From positions 4,008,001 through 4,072,000 of the forward strand of contig NZ_WOXS01000002.1 in assembly GCF_009852415.1 (NCBI RefSeq): a stretch of 64,000 bases of DNA, read 5' to 3'. The notes below the pieces were generated by a model. That model saw only the letters and a program-made list of their open reading frames with translations, was not told the origin of the DNA and made no database searches. Position numbers and translations under genes: made by a program. Origin of the DNA: Streptomyces sp. Tu 3180. GTDB taxonomy: Bacteria; Actinomycetota; Actinomycetes; Streptomycetales; Streptomycetaceae. Below are positions 16,526 to 24,852 of this stretch, piece by piece (position 1 is the first letter of the stretch; every line of letters starts with the position of its first letter).

Positions 16526-16954
16526 TCAAGTCTGACAACAGGTCCGGCGCGCTCGGCGGGGGCGGGCGTCCGGGTGCGCCGGGCGAGCCGGGCGAGCCGG
16601 GCGCCATCCGGCGCGGTCCCCATGATCCGTCCGCCGCACCGGGCACCGCGGCGGTCCGCGTACGGCCCGCGCCCCCCGGGGAATGGGCGCTGCGACCGAT
16701 GGCGGGAGCCACCGGCGACGGGCGACGGTGGGACCCGGCGACGGCATCGCCGGGCACGGGTGGCAGTGCCCCGCCGGCACATCCGGACCGGGCGGGTGAC
16801 GACGTCGGCATACGGGCAAACTCCTTCGTACCGGCCCGAGTTCGTCAGGCCGACGGCTCACCCTCCACCTCCCGGCGGCACAGGACCGGCGTCCGGCGGT
16901 GTCCGAGGGGACGGCCGGCGCCGACGAGCGGCCACCGGCCGGGAAGGAGGAGCC
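16526..16954. other. intergenic region, no gene seen
   Basis: GC-rich DNA between the diverging RibD-like and DUF3040-type genes. Frames are open but have low-complexity Arg/Pro/Gly-rich products and no ribosome sites. I see no RNA or operator. Confidence 0.45.
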
Positions 16955-17254
16955 GTGTCCCCGTCCGACGACGAGCGTCTCGTCGACCTCGCGGCCCGAC
17001 GCGAGCGGGAGGACCGCCGTTCCGCCCGCCCGCGTTCCGCCCGCCCGCGGTCCGCCGGCCGGCCCGCCCGCCCCCGCGCGTACCGGCACGCGCGCGCCTG
17101 GTGGGTGCTGGGGACCGGGGTCGTCATGCTGATCGCGGGCGTGGTCCTGCCCGACGGGCTGCTCATCGCCGCGGGACTGGTCCTGAGCGGCATCGCCGTC
17201 CAGCTGCTCGACCCGGACCGGCGGCGGACGGACGGCCCCCGCCGCCCGCGCTGA
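16955..17254 (+). CDS. DUF3040-like small membrane protein
   Basis: A 99-residue protein starting SPSDDERLVDLAARREREDR after GTG, typical of actinobacterial DUF3040 proteins. It has a short acidic/basic head, a basic Ala/Arg/Pro linker containing a small tandem duplication (ARPRSARPRSAGRPARP), and then one or two hydrophobic helices (WWVLGTGVVMLIAGVVL and LLIAAGLVLSGIAVQLL). AAGGAGG lies 5 nt before the GTG and fixes the start. The function is unknown. Confidence 0.7.
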   Translation: MSPSDDERLVDLAARREREDRRSARPRSARPRSAGRPARPRAYRHARAWWVLGTGVVMLIAGVVLPDGLLIAAGLVLSGIAVQLLDPDRRRTDGPRRPR

Positions 17255-17475
17255 ACACCCGTCACCGCCCCCGCGCCCCGGCCGTACGACTGTCTCGTTC
17301 GGCGCTTCCGCCCGGTCGCCCTCCACTGTCACCCTGACCAGAACCAGGAAACCGGCTCTCGAAGCCGCGCGGAGCGGAAAGTGGGACGATCCGCTCGGGT
17401 CAGCGCCTCGTCCGCCGGGGCATCCGACCGCCTTCCCACCGGCCGGCGGCGGGAGACCGGAAGGGGAGCGTCAGC

Positions 17476-17919
17476 ATGATCGAGTGGGTGCCCCTCGGCA
17501 CCGGACCGAAGCCGGTCCCCCGGCCCGTCGCCACGCCGTTGGTGTGGGCCGGCGCCTTCGGCGGTGCGGCGGTGCTGGTGGCGCTGCTCAACACGCTCGT
17601 GGGCATCGACCACCCCGGACTCGCCCTGACCGCCCTGTCCCTGCTGGCCGCCGCCCTGGGCGTGTGCGCCCGGTTCACCGCGGCCCCGGGGACGGCCGTC
17701 CTGTGCTGGCTGTTCCTCAACGGCTTCGCCGTTCCGCCCGCGGGCACCCTCTCCTGGGCCGGCCCCCGCGACACCTTCTGGCTCACCTGCCTGCTCACCG
17801 CCGCACTCGTCGGTACGGCCGTCTCCCGCCTGGTCCACGCCCGCGCGGCCCACCACCGCGTCACCCCGGCCGTCCGCACGCCCTCCACGGAACCGGACGA
17901 GTGGCCGCACGCCTCCTGA
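17476..17919 (+). CDS. small hydrophobic membrane protein
   Basis: 147 residues with four predicted membrane helices (about 22-42, 48-65, 72-88, 100-120), short loops and a charged C-terminus (STEPDEWPHAS). The helix-packed layout is reminiscent of DUF4118 sensor domains, but no kinase follows. GGGGAG upstream of the ATG supports the start. The function is not recognised. It lies between the DUF3040-like gene and tRNA-Lys and is probably its own transcript. Confidence 0.65.
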   Translation: MIEWVPLGTGPKPVPRPVATPLVWAGAFGGAAVLVALLNTLVGIDHPGLALTALSLLAAALGVCARFTAAPGTAVLCWLFLNGFAVPPAGTLSWAGPRDTFWLTCLLTAALVGTAVSRLVHARAAHHRVTPAVRTPSTEPDEWPHAS

Positions 17920-18103
17920 CGGGACAAGCGCGTCCCGTGCCGCCGGGCCGTCGAACCGGCCGTTCCCTCCGGCCCGCCGGGACGCCCCGCCCGGCCCGGT
18001 GGGAGGGAGGGCCCGTCCGGCCCGGGACCGCGCGGACGTACCGGGCCTCCCGGCCGGGCCCCGAGCCGGTTCGCGCGGATTCGTACAGACGGGGGAAACG
18101 AGT

Positions 18104-18138
18104 CGGCGCCCGGGCCGCCGAAGCCGGCCCGGGCGCCG
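18104..18138. terminator. hairpin terminator after tRNA-Lys
   Basis: A 13-bp perfect stem (CGGCGCCCGGGCC at 18104-18116, complement at 18126-18138), 40 bp past the 3' end of the minus-strand tRNA-Lys gene. Confidence 0.75.
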
Positions 18139-18177
18139 CGTGGCAGGTCGGAGGGCACGGAGCCCGCCTGCCGACCG

Positions 18178-18250
18178 TAGGCCCTGTGGGACTCGAACCC
18201 ACAACCAATGGATTAAAAGTCCACTGCTCTGCCAATTGAGCTAAGGGCCC
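18178..18250 (-). tRNA. tRNA-Lys (TTT)
   Basis: A complete cloverleaf. The anticodon loop CTTTTAA gives UUU. The T loop TTCGAGT is canonical. The first acceptor pair is G-U. CCA is not encoded. Confidence 0.95.
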
Positions 18251-18344
18251 CGGCGATGTTGTCCCCCCGAGCATAGCCGGACACGGCCGAGTCTCCGATC
18301 GGGTATCGGGGAGCCGGGTCCGGACGTGTCCCCGCGGGAACGCG

Positions 18345-18380
18345 GAAGGGCCCGCGCGACAGGTGTCGCACGGGCCCTTC
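18345..18380. terminator. hairpin terminator of the helicase gene
   Basis: A 16-bp stem with one mismatch (GAAGGGCCCGCGCGAC at 18345-18360 against 18365-18380) and a 4-base loop, just after the stop of the minus-strand DEAD-box gene. Confidence 0.8.
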
Positions 18381-18402
18381 GGAACGGCACGGTGAAACCG
18401 CG

Positions 18403-20577
18403 TCAGCCGTTGCGCTTCCAGCGCGGCTTGTCCTCGCGGCGGCCGAAGGAGCCGCCGCCCCGGTGGTCGTCACGACGGCCGTACGGGCGGTCGTGGCCGC
18501 CGGTGCGGAAGCCCGGGCGGTCGCCCTGACGGTCACGGTTGAAGGGACGGTCGCTGCCCCGGTGGCCGCCGCGCTCGTCGCGGCGGAAGGTCCCGCGGTC
18601 ACCCCGGTCGTCGCGACGGAAACCGCCGCGGTCGCCGTCACGGCGCTCGAAGGAACGCCCGCCGCGGTCACGGTCACGGTCGAAGCCGCCCCGCTCGTCA
18701 CGGCGGAAGCCACCCCGGTCGCCCCGGTCGTCACGGCGGAAGTTCCCGCGGTCGCCCCGGTCGTCCCGGCGGAAACCGCCGCGGTCGCCCTGGTCGTCGC
18801 GACGGAAACCGCCGCGGTCGCCGTCACGGCGCTCGAAGGAACGCCCGCCGCGGTCACGGTCACGGTCGAAGCCGCCCCGGTCGTCACGGCGGAAACCGCC
18901 CCGGTCACCCCGGTCGCGGTTGAAGCCGCCCCGGTCGTCACGGCGCTCGAAGGAACGCCCACCGCGCTCGCCCCGGTCACCCCGGTCGTCCCGGCGGAAA
19001 CCGCCGCGGTCGCCCCGGTCGTCCCGGCGCTCACGCCGCTCGTACGGCGCCGGCGCCTCCGCACGCTCCGCGCGCTCGGCCCGCTCGACGTCCCGTGCGG
19101 ACGGCTGCTCCGGCAGCGAGACCTCCGCCTCGGCCTGCACCGCGGCGGCCGCCTCGGCCACCACCGCCTCGGGGTCCTCGCCCCGCTCGCGCGCCACCCG
19201 GGCCAGCAGCCGGTCCGCCTCGTCCCGCAGCTCGGCCGCCCGGCGCTGCGCCCGCTCCAGCTCCTTGGTGAGCTGGGCGACCTCGCGCTCGGCCTGCTGC
19301 GCCGCGTTGCCCGCGGACTCGGCCTGCACCTCGGTCATCGACCGGGCGCCGGTGATCTCGGCGACCTCCGGGTCGAAGGCCGCGCCGCCCTGGATGATGT
19401 GGCGCGTCGCGTCGACGCCCGCGTCCTCCATCAGCCGGAAGATCTGGCGCCGCTGGTGCGGCAGGGACAGGGACACGACCGTGCCCGTGCGCCCGGCGCG
19501 CGCCGTACGGCCCGCCCGGTGCAGGTAGTCCTTGTGGTCGCCGGCCGGGTCGACGTTCAGGACGAGGTCGATGCCGTCGACGTGGATGCCGCGGGCCGCG
19601 ACGTCCGTCGCCACCAGGACGTTCACGTACCCGTCCTTGAAGTCCGCCAGCGTCCGGGTCCGGGCGCCCTGGGTCATGCCGCCGTGCAGCGCGTCGGCCT
19701 TCACCCCGGCGTCCCGCAGCTGCTCGGCGACGCGGTCGGCGCCCAGCTGGGTGCGGACGAAGATGATGGTGCGGCCCTTGCGGGAGGCGATGGCCGCGGT
19801 GACCGGCGCCTTGTCCTTGGGCTTCACGACCAGGATGTGGTGCGACATGGTCGTCACCGCGCCCTGCGCCGCGTCCACCTCGTGCGAGACCGGCTCGTTC
19901 AGGTACCGGTCGACGAGGGTCTTGATCTCGTTCTCCATGGTCGCGGAGAACAGCATCCGCTGACCGCCCGCCGGGACCTGGTCCAGCAGTTCCGTGACCT
20001 CGGGCAGGAAGCCCAGGTCGGACATCTGGTCGGCCTCGTCGAGGACCGCGATCTCCACGTTCTCCAGGGAGCACGCGCCGCGGTTGATGATGTCGCGCAG
20101 CCGGCCCGGCGTGGCGACCAGGATGTCGACGCCGCGCTCGAGGGCGTAGATCTGGTTGCCCATGGACGTGCCGCCGCAGACGACCTTCATCTTCAGGCCG
20201 AGGACGTCGCCGTACGGCTGGAGCGCGTCGGCGACCTGCATGGCGAGCTCACGCGTCGGGGTCAGGATGACGGCGCGCGGCTTGTGCTTCTCGGTGCGGC
20301 CGCCGGCCAGCGTGGCCAGCGTCGGCAGACCGAAGGAGAGGGTCTTGCCGGAGCCGGTGCGGCCCCGGCCGAGGATGTCCTTGCCGGCCAGGGCGTCCGG
20401 GATGGTCGCGGCCTGGATCGGGAAGGGGGTGGTCACGCCGTTCTGCGCGAGCTTGCGCACGACGCCCTCGGGGAGGCCGAGGTCGGCGAAGGTGGTCTCG
20501 GGGGCGGTGGAGGCGGTGGTGTCGGTGTCCTCGGTGTTCTCGGGCACGACGACGTGATCAGTACTGGCGATGGGCAT
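18403..20577 (-). CDS. DEAD-box RNA helicase with RGG-type tail
   Basis: A 724-residue ATP-dependent RNA helicase. It has a Q motif near residue 50, Walker A GRTGSGKT (72-79), PTRELA, the DEAD box VLDEADQM (about 179), SAT, and the C-terminal helicase half ending HRAGRTARAGRTG. A helical linker (about 430-520) follows, then a roughly 170-residue low-complexity tail built from repeats of (G)DRGGFRRDDRG and RDRGGRSFERRDG. Such tails bind RNA and can drive condensation. The family helps ribosome assembly and mRNA decay, often in the cold. The start is ATG 20577. GGAAGG is 12 nt upstream, so start confidence is moderate. The nearly 300-bp gap behind it may hold a long leader. Confidence 0.92.
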   Translation of the reverse strand: MPIASTDHVVVPENTEDTDTTASTAPETTFADLGLPEGVVRKLAQNGVTTPFPIQAATIPDALAGKDILGRGRTGSGKTLSFGLPTLATLAGGRTEKHKPRAVILTPTRELAMQVADALQPYGDVLGLKMKVVCGGTSMGNQIYALERGVDILVATPGRLRDIINRGACSLENVEIAVLDEADQMSDLGFLPEVTELLDQVPAGGQRMLFSATMENEIKTLVDRYLNEPVSHEVDAAQGAVTTMSHHILVVKPKDKAPVTAAIASRKGRTIIFVRTQLGADRVAEQLRDAGVKADALHGGMTQGARTRTLADFKDGYVNVLVATDVAARGIHVDGIDLVLNVDPAGDHKDYLHRAGRTARAGRTGTVVSLSLPHQRRQIFRLMEDAGVDATRHIIQGGAAFDPEVAEITGARSMTEVQAESAGNAAQQAEREVAQLTKELERAQRRAAELRDEADRLLARVARERGEDPEAVVAEAAAAVQAEAEVSLPEQPSARDVERAERAERAEAPAPYERRERRDDRGDRGGFRRDDRGDRGERGGRSFERRDDRGGFNRDRGDRGGFRRDDRGGFDRDRDRGGRSFERRDGDRGGFRRDDQGDRGGFRRDDRGDRGNFRRDDRGDRGGFRRDERGGFDRDRDRGGRSFERRDGDRGGFRRDDRGDRGTFRRDERGGHRGSDRPFNRDRQGDRPGFRTGGHDRPYGRRDDHRGGGSFGRREDKPRWKRNG
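18470..19000 (-). repeat. tandem repeats encoding the helicase tail
   Basis: Degenerate direct repeats of about 24-45 bp (for example GGTCGTCACGGCGGAA-type units) encode the Arg/Gly/Asp-rich tail. They keep the reading frame and are likely to vary in copy number between strains. Confidence 0.75.
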
Positions 20578-20875
20578 ACGAATGCGAAACCTTCCGGAGT
20601 CTCTCTTCGGCACGCGCCCGTCAACTCCGTGATTCGCGATTCGCAATACGACCGCCTCGATGCGGTCCACCACGGCAAGGGAGAGAGTACGCGCCACACG
20701 GCGCGCTCTGCGTTGGCGCCGGGCAAATAGGATCAAACGATCTGCCACCATACGCACCCCGACCCACCAAAAGCAAACCGGGTTCTCGTCACAGGACCGA
20801 ACCGCAGGTCAGCGCGGTGATCCCCGGACGAGTCGGCCACGACGGCGGGCGGCGCGCGGGGCGGAGGAGAGGGCT

Positions 20876-21418
20876 CTAGACCGGCGCCCCCGCTTCCGGC
20901 ACCGGCTCCCGCCGTGCCAGCTGGGGCTGCGGCGGCTCGTGCGCCGACGACGACGGCTCCGCCTCCGTCGGCTCCGGCGGCGCCGACGGCTCGGGCGGCG
21001 CCGGCGTGGGCTCCGGGTCGGGCGGCCGGCTGGGCTCCGGCGGCACGGGCCGGTCGTCCGGTGTCGGCCCGGCGGGCTCGCCCGGCCCGCCGCCGGGCGG
21101 CGCGGACCGGCTCGCCCCCGCCGACGGAGACGCCCCGGCGGACGCCTGCTTCCCCGCCCTGTTCCCCTTCCCCCCGCCCTCGCGTTTCTCGCCCCTGCCG
21201 CCCCGGCGCTCGCCGCCGGCCACCGCGGCGCCACGGTCCGCCCCGCCGCCCGACACCACCGGTCCCCCGTCCGGCTCCTCACCGCCCGGCCGTGCCGCCG
21301 AGCGCGACGGCTCGGCGCTCCCGCCCGCCTCCCCCTCGCCCACACTCATGCAACCGGCGGCGGCGACGACGGCCACGACCGTGGCGGCCAGGCGGGCGGG
21401 TACGTACAAGGGGCGCAC
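20876..21418 (-). CDS. proline-rich lipoprotein
   Basis: A 180-residue secreted lipoprotein: basic N-terminus (MRPLYVPARLA), hydrophobic segment and lipobox VAAAGC at about residue 23, then a disordered region rich in Gly, Arg and Ser that turns into a Pro/Glu/Ala tract (PPEPSRPPDPEPTPAPPEPS). No catalytic domain is visible. It could be a wall-spanning spacer or a substrate-free surface protein. GGAGG 6 nt before the GTG fixes the start. It may be in the same direction as the zincin gene upstream, but they are separated by 73 bp. Confidence 0.7.
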   Translation of the reverse strand: MRPLYVPARLAATVVAVVAAAGCMSVGEGEAGGSAEPSRSAARPGGEEPDGGPVVSGGGADRGAAVAGGERRGGRGEKREGGGKGNRAGKQASAGASPSAGASRSAPPGGGPGEPAGPTPDDRPVPPEPSRPPDPEPTPAPPEPSAPPEPTEAEPSSSAHEPPQPQLARREPVPEAGAPV

Positions 21419-21491
21419 GGGGCCACCTCCGGTCGAAGTGCTGGGACGCCATGCCCAACTCCCGTCACCCGCAAGAGGACACGCGCACGGC

Positions 21492-21842
21492 CTATCCGTA
21501 GCCGAGAGCGTGCAGCCGGGCGTCGTCGATCCCGAAGTGATGCGCGATCTCGTGCACCACCGTGATCTCCGTCTCCGCGACCACGTCCTCCCGCGACTCG
21601 CACATCCGCAGCGTCGGCCCCCGGTAGATCGTGATCCGGTCCGGCAGCACCCCCGCGTACCACTCGCCCCGCTCCGTCAGCGGAGTCCCCTCGTACAACC
21701 CGAGCAGTTCCGGATCGTCCGCCGGCGGCTCGTCCTCCACGAACACCGCCACGTTGTCCATCAACCGCGTCAGCTCCGGCGGGATCCGGTCCAGCGCCTC
21801 GGCGACCAGTTCCTCGAACATCTCGCGCGTCATCTCCAGCAC
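21492..21842 (-). CDS. zincin-like metallopeptidase family protein
   Basis: A 116-residue protein of the small DUF1025/zincin-like family common in actinobacteria. The C-terminus carries HEIAHHFGIDD, a full HExxHxxGxxD zinc site, and the middle has YRGPTLRMCESREDV. There is no signal peptide, so it is probably cytoplasmic. The substrate is unknown. The start is taken at GTG 21842 (VLEMTREMFEELV), with ATG 21833 as alternative. Neither has a clear ribosome site, so a leaderless mRNA is possible. It diverges from the phosphoesterase gene across only 85 bp. Confidence 0.8.
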   Translation of the reverse strand: MLEMTREMFEELVAEALDRIPPELTRLMDNVAVFVEDEPPADDPELLGLYEGTPLTERGEWYAGVLPDRITIYRGPTLRMCESREDVVAETEITVVHEIAHHFGIDDARLHALGYG

Positions 21843-21927
21843 AGGGCCATTCTCGGGTACGAGCCGTCCGTACGAGATGCGCCGGGCCCCCCGCATATCC
21901 GGTCCCGCGCTTGGGCATACGGGACCA

Positions 21928-23505
21928 ATGGCCCGCGTCCCCTCCGCAGTCATGAACGTCCGGCACCGTCTTCGAAGGGGCCCGCGCGCCCTCACCCGCC
22001 GCCACCGCACGCACCGCTCCACCCCCGCGACGCCCGCCCTCGCCCCACGGCCCCGCCCCCTGGTCCGCGCCCTCGGACTGGTCACCGTGGTCGTGCTCGG
22101 CGCCTGGCTCGGCCTCCTCGTCGTCGGCAACGTCCGGGTCCCCGTCGGTCCCATGGACACCACCATGACCCTGCGTCCCTCCCTCACCGGCGGCACCAAA
22201 ATCAACGTCTCTCCCCTGGGCGCCCTCCAACTGGACAGCCACACCGCCCCGGTCCGCCTGGACGTCAACGTCGACCAGCTCGACCCCGACCGCTCCCAGG
22301 CCCTCGTGGACCACCCCGAACGGCTCTCCGGCCTCCAGGACGAGGTCACCCGGGACATCGCCCACGGCACCGCCGACCTCGCCGTGCGCTCCGGGGTCGC
22401 CGTCGTCACCGGCGCCACCGCGCTCGGCCTCGCCGTCTACCGCCGTCCCCGCCGCGCGCTCGCCGCCGGCGGCCTCGCCCTCGCCCTCCTGGCCGCGTCC
22501 GGCGGCACCGCCTACGCCACCTGGAACCCGGACTCGGTCCTGGAGCCCAAGTTCTCCGGCCTGCTCTCCTCCGCCCCCTCGCTCGTCGGCAACGCCCGCA
22601 GCATCGTCACCGAGTTCGACGTCTACCAGAAGGAGCTGGCCCGCCTCGTCACCAACGTGACCAAGCTCTACGACGCCACCTCCACCCTCCCCGCCTACCA
22701 GCCCGACCCGACCACCATCCGCGTCCTGCACGTCTCGGACATCCACCTCAACCCGGCCAGCTGGAAGATCATCGCCTCGCTGGTGGAGCAGTACCGGGTG
22801 GACGTGATCGTCGACTCCGGCGACACCATGGACCACGGCACGGCCGCCGAGAACGGCTTCCTGGACCCCATCGAGGACCTCGGCGCCCCCTACGTCTGGG
22901 TCCGCGGCAACCACGACTCCCTCGTCACCCAGCGCTACCTCGAGCGCATGAGGAACGTCCACGTCCTGGACGACGGCCGGGCCACCACCATCGCCGGCCT
23001 GCGCTTCGCCGGCATCGGCGACCCGCAGTTCACCCCCGACCGCTCCAAGACGTCCGGAGCCGAGCAGTCCCAGGAACTCGCGGGCGCCCGCCTCGCCTCC
23101 GCCCTGCGCGACCAGCGCGCCGCCGGCACCCCGGTGGACGTGGCCATCGCCCACGAGCCCTCCGCGGCCCGCGAGGCCGACGGCACCGTCCCCCTGGTCC
23201 TGGCCGGCCACCTCCACCACGAGGAGACCGAGGTCATGAAGTACGGCACCCGCCTCCGCATCGAGGGCTCCACCGGCGGCAGCGGCCTGCGCGCCGTCGA
23301 GGGCGAATACCCCGACCCGATCGAGACCTCGATCCTCTACTTCGACCGCGACACCCGCCGCCTCCAGGCCTGGGACTCCATCGAGCTCGGCGGCCTGGGC
23401 CTGACGACGGCTGAGGTCAGCCGCCACCTCCCCAGGGAGAACCAGCCCGGCGCGACCCCCTCCCCGAGCCCTTCCACGGCCACCCCCTCGACGACCTCTC
23501 CGTAA
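21928..23505 (+). CDS. membrane-anchored metallophosphoesterase
   Basis: A 525-residue protein. After a basic N-terminus there is a membrane helix (about 45-65), an extracytoplasmic region with conserved LRPSLTGGTKINVSPLG, one or two further hydrophobic stretches (about 160-200), and a calcineurin-like phosphoesterase domain (about 260-500). The latter has the metal-site motifs HVSDIHLN, DSGDTMD, VRGNHDS and AGHLHH. The tail is Ser/Thr/Pro-rich. It probably faces outside the cell. The substrate is unknown. The start at ATG 21928 has no good ribosome site, and ATG 21955 is an alternative. Confidence 0.85.
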   Translation: MARVPSAVMNVRHRLRRGPRALTRRHRTHRSTPATPALAPRPRPLVRALGLVTVVVLGAWLGLLVVGNVRVPVGPMDTTMTLRPSLTGGTKINVSPLGALQLDSHTAPVRLDVNVDQLDPDRSQALVDHPERLSGLQDEVTRDIAHGTADLAVRSGVAVVTGATALGLAVYRRPRRALAAGGLALALLAASGGTAYATWNPDSVLEPKFSGLLSSAPSLVGNARSIVTEFDVYQKELARLVTNVTKLYDATSTLPAYQPDPTTIRVLHVSDIHLNPASWKIIASLVEQYRVDVIVDSGDTMDHGTAAENGFLDPIEDLGAPYVWVRGNHDSLVTQRYLERMRNVHVLDDGRATTIAGLRFAGIGDPQFTPDRSKTSGAEQSQELAGARLASALRDQRAAGTPVDVAIAHEPSAAREADGTVPLVLAGHLHHEETEVMKYGTRLRIEGSTGGSGLRAVEGEYPDPIETSILYFDRDTRRLQAWDSIELGGLGLTTAEVSRHLPRENQPGATPSPSPSTATPSTTSP

Positions 23506-23511
23506 ACCGTT

Positions 23512-23541
23512 TTGGCGAACCCTCCTCCCATCCCATATGCT
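23512..23541 (+). promoter_or_regulatory. promoter of the tRNA Glu-Asp-Phe cluster
   Basis: TTGGCG (23512-23517), an 18-bp spacer and TATGCT (23536-23541), lying 45 bp before tRNA-Glu. Confidence 0.55.
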
Positions 23542-23585
23542 TCTCACGTCCCCGACGCGCTGAGAAGCGCCCAGGCGGGCCGATA

Positions 23586-23658
23586 GCCCTCATCGTCTAG
23601 CGGCCTAGGACGCCGCCCTTTCAAGGCGGTAGCACGGGTTCGAATCCCGTTGGGGGCA
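23586..23658 (+). tRNA. tRNA-Glu (TTC)
   Basis: Full cloverleaf, anticodon loop CTTTCAA, acceptor GCCCTCA paired to TGGGGGC. First of three clustered tRNA genes. Confidence 0.95.
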
Positions 23659-23695
23659 CGCACCACCCTGTGCGACACTGTCGTACGACACGCTT

Positions 23696-23770
23696 GGTCC
23701 TGTGGAGCAGTTTGGAGTGCTCGCCACCCTGTCAAGGTGGAGGCCGCGGGTTCAAATCCCGTCAGGACCG
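23696..23770 (+). tRNA. tRNA-Asp (GTC), copy 1
   Basis: Full cloverleaf with anticodon GUC and discriminator G73. The 75-bp gene is identical to the copy at 28955-29029. Confidence 0.95.
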
Positions 23771-23774
23771 CTGA

Positions 23775-23790
23775 TGTTTCACGTGAAACA
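23775..23790. promoter_or_regulatory. parS site (ParB binding)
   Basis: TGTTTCACGTGAAACA is a perfect 16-bp palindrome identical to the bacterial parS consensus. It lies in the 24-bp gap between tRNA-Asp and tRNA-Phe. In Streptomyces, ParB binds a group of such sites around oriC to organise and segregate the multigenomic aerial hyphae. Confidence 0.9.
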
Positions 23791-23794
23791 TCGC

Positions 23795-23868
23795 GGCTGG
23801 GTAGCTCAGTTGGTACGAGCGTCCGCCTGAAAAGCGGAAGGTCGCCGGTTCGACCCCGGCCCCAGCCA
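23795..23868 (+). tRNA. tRNA-Phe (GAA)
   Basis: Full cloverleaf with anticodon loop CTGAAAA and acceptor GGCTGGG. Last gene of the cluster, followed at once by a terminator. Confidence 0.95.
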
Positions 23869-23887
23869 CCGCAGCCCTCATCAGGGC

Positions 23888-23924
23888 AAACACCCCCTCC
23901 GGAGTCTTCCGGAGGGGGTGTTTT
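23888..23924 (+). terminator. intrinsic terminator of the tRNA cluster
   Basis: Stem AACACCCCCTCCGGA / TCCGGAGGGGGTGTT with loop GTCT and a following T run. The strongest classical terminator in the window. Confidence 0.92.
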
Positions 23925-23965
23925 CGTGTCGGCCACGCCAACCGGCACGCCGACGGCTCCCGCAG

Positions 23966-24166
23966 CTAGCCCTGGTCGCCGGCCCTGCGATGGTCGACGA
24001 CGGAGTCCGGCCCCGGGGACATGATCGTCTCGTGGCCGTTCTCCGACCTCACCCTGTACGGCGGCGCCCCGTCCGGCCCGAGAACTTCGACGATCTCCAC
24101 CACATGGTCCTGCTGCCCGACAACACGTCCGTGGACGACGAGCCTGTCGCCTTTACCGGCATGCAT
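23966..24166 (-). CDS. DUF1918 protein
   Basis: 66 residues that match the actinobacterial DUF1918 pattern throughout: KGDRLVVHGRVVGQQD, EIVEVLGPDGAPPYRV, then GHETIMSPGPDSVV. It is a small SH3-like beta-barrel protein of unknown function, with several copies in most Streptomyces. GAGGAGGGAG upstream of the ATG supports the start. Confidence 0.88.
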   Translation of the reverse strand: MHAGKGDRLVVHGRVVGQQDHVVEIVEVLGPDGAPPYRVRSENGHETIMSPGPDSVVDHRRAGDQG

Positions 24167-24187
24167 ACCGCTCCCTCCTCATCCTGA

Positions 24188-24443
24188 GATCCACGTCCCG
24201 TCGGCACCCACGATGACGACTACGGTCACGGGTTTCAGGGGTTCGGCGACAAGATCACCGGTATGGGCAGGGCCATCCGGCGGACGCGCAGGTCAGGGGA
24301 TCACCGAAGTCCGGCGAGCCCCGTTCCTCCATCGGCGTCACCGTGCGGCCGTGCTTCAGCGTGTGTGCGTGCCCCCCGGTCCGCCGGCTGCTTCCCTGGG
24401 TGACGGTCAACGTCCGCAGAGCGCCGACCGCGGGGAGTAGGCG
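24188..24443 (+). pseudogene. possible phage-gene remnant
   Basis: One frame after a stop at 24185 reads DDDYGHGFQGFGDKITGMGR and then turns into low-complexity sequence ending at a TGA. No start codon precedes it. The composition and its place before a holin-like gene suggest the tail end of a decayed phage gene. This is weak evidence. Confidence 0.25.
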
Positions 24444-24704
24444 ATGGTGAATGGTTCCGCTCCGGGCCCTGCCAAGGGCTTCCTCCGCTCACACGCCAAG
24501 GCCGTGGTCTCGGCCCTGGTGAGCGGTCTGGTCGCTTGCCTGTCGTCGCTGGTCACCGCGTTGCAGGGCGAGCAGAGCGGGTTCGACACGATCACCGACG
24601 GCCAGTGGGTCACCGCCGTGCTGGCGTTCCTCGTCGGGCTCGGGATCACCGGTCCGGTGACCAGCAGGACCCCGAACAGGCCGCCCGCCGGTGGGAACCC
24701 CTAG
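24444..24704 (+). CDS. holin-like small membrane protein
   Basis: 86 residues: a basic N-terminal segment (GFLRSHAKAVVSALVSGLVA) leading into a first hydrophobic helix, a polar loop (QGEQSGFDTITDGQW), a second helix (VTAVLAFLVGLGITGPV) and a short hydrophilic tail. This two-helix layout and the ITDGQWVTAVLAFL pattern are typical of actinophage holins. GGGGAG 6 nt before the ATG shows an intact gene. No endolysin or other phage gene is nearby, so it is probably a relic left beside the tRNA cluster. Confidence 0.6.
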   Translation: MVNGSAPGPAKGFLRSHAKAVVSALVSGLVACLSSLVTALQGEQSGFDTITDGQWVTAVLAFLVGLGITGPVTSRTPNRPPAGGNP

Positions 24705-24852
24705 CGGGCCCGCGGGCCGGGCGATCACCCGGCCCGCCCCCGGGTCCGGGACCGGCCGCGGCGTCGGCGCGTGGTGCCGGACGGCGGGTGACGGGCGAGC
24801 GCGGCAAAAGCGTTCGCCAGGATTTTCTCGAGGATGAGATCCTGGATCCCGT

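Noticed and set aside
16574..16954. Longer N-terminus for the DUF3040-like protein.
   Set aside because: The added residues are Arg/Pro-rich low complexity, and the GTG at 16955 has a near-perfect ribosome site.
18470..19000. Regular short repeats that could look like a CRISPR array.
   Set aside because: Repeats and spacers are not of constant length, no cas genes are near, and the repeats encode the Arg/Gly tail of the helicase in frame.
18463..20730. A 755-codon open frame antisense to the DEAD-box helicase.
   Set aside because: Its product is Val/Ala-Thr repeats and low-complexity sequence that mirror the helicase codons. High GC third positions keep the opposite frame open. No ribosome site or domain.
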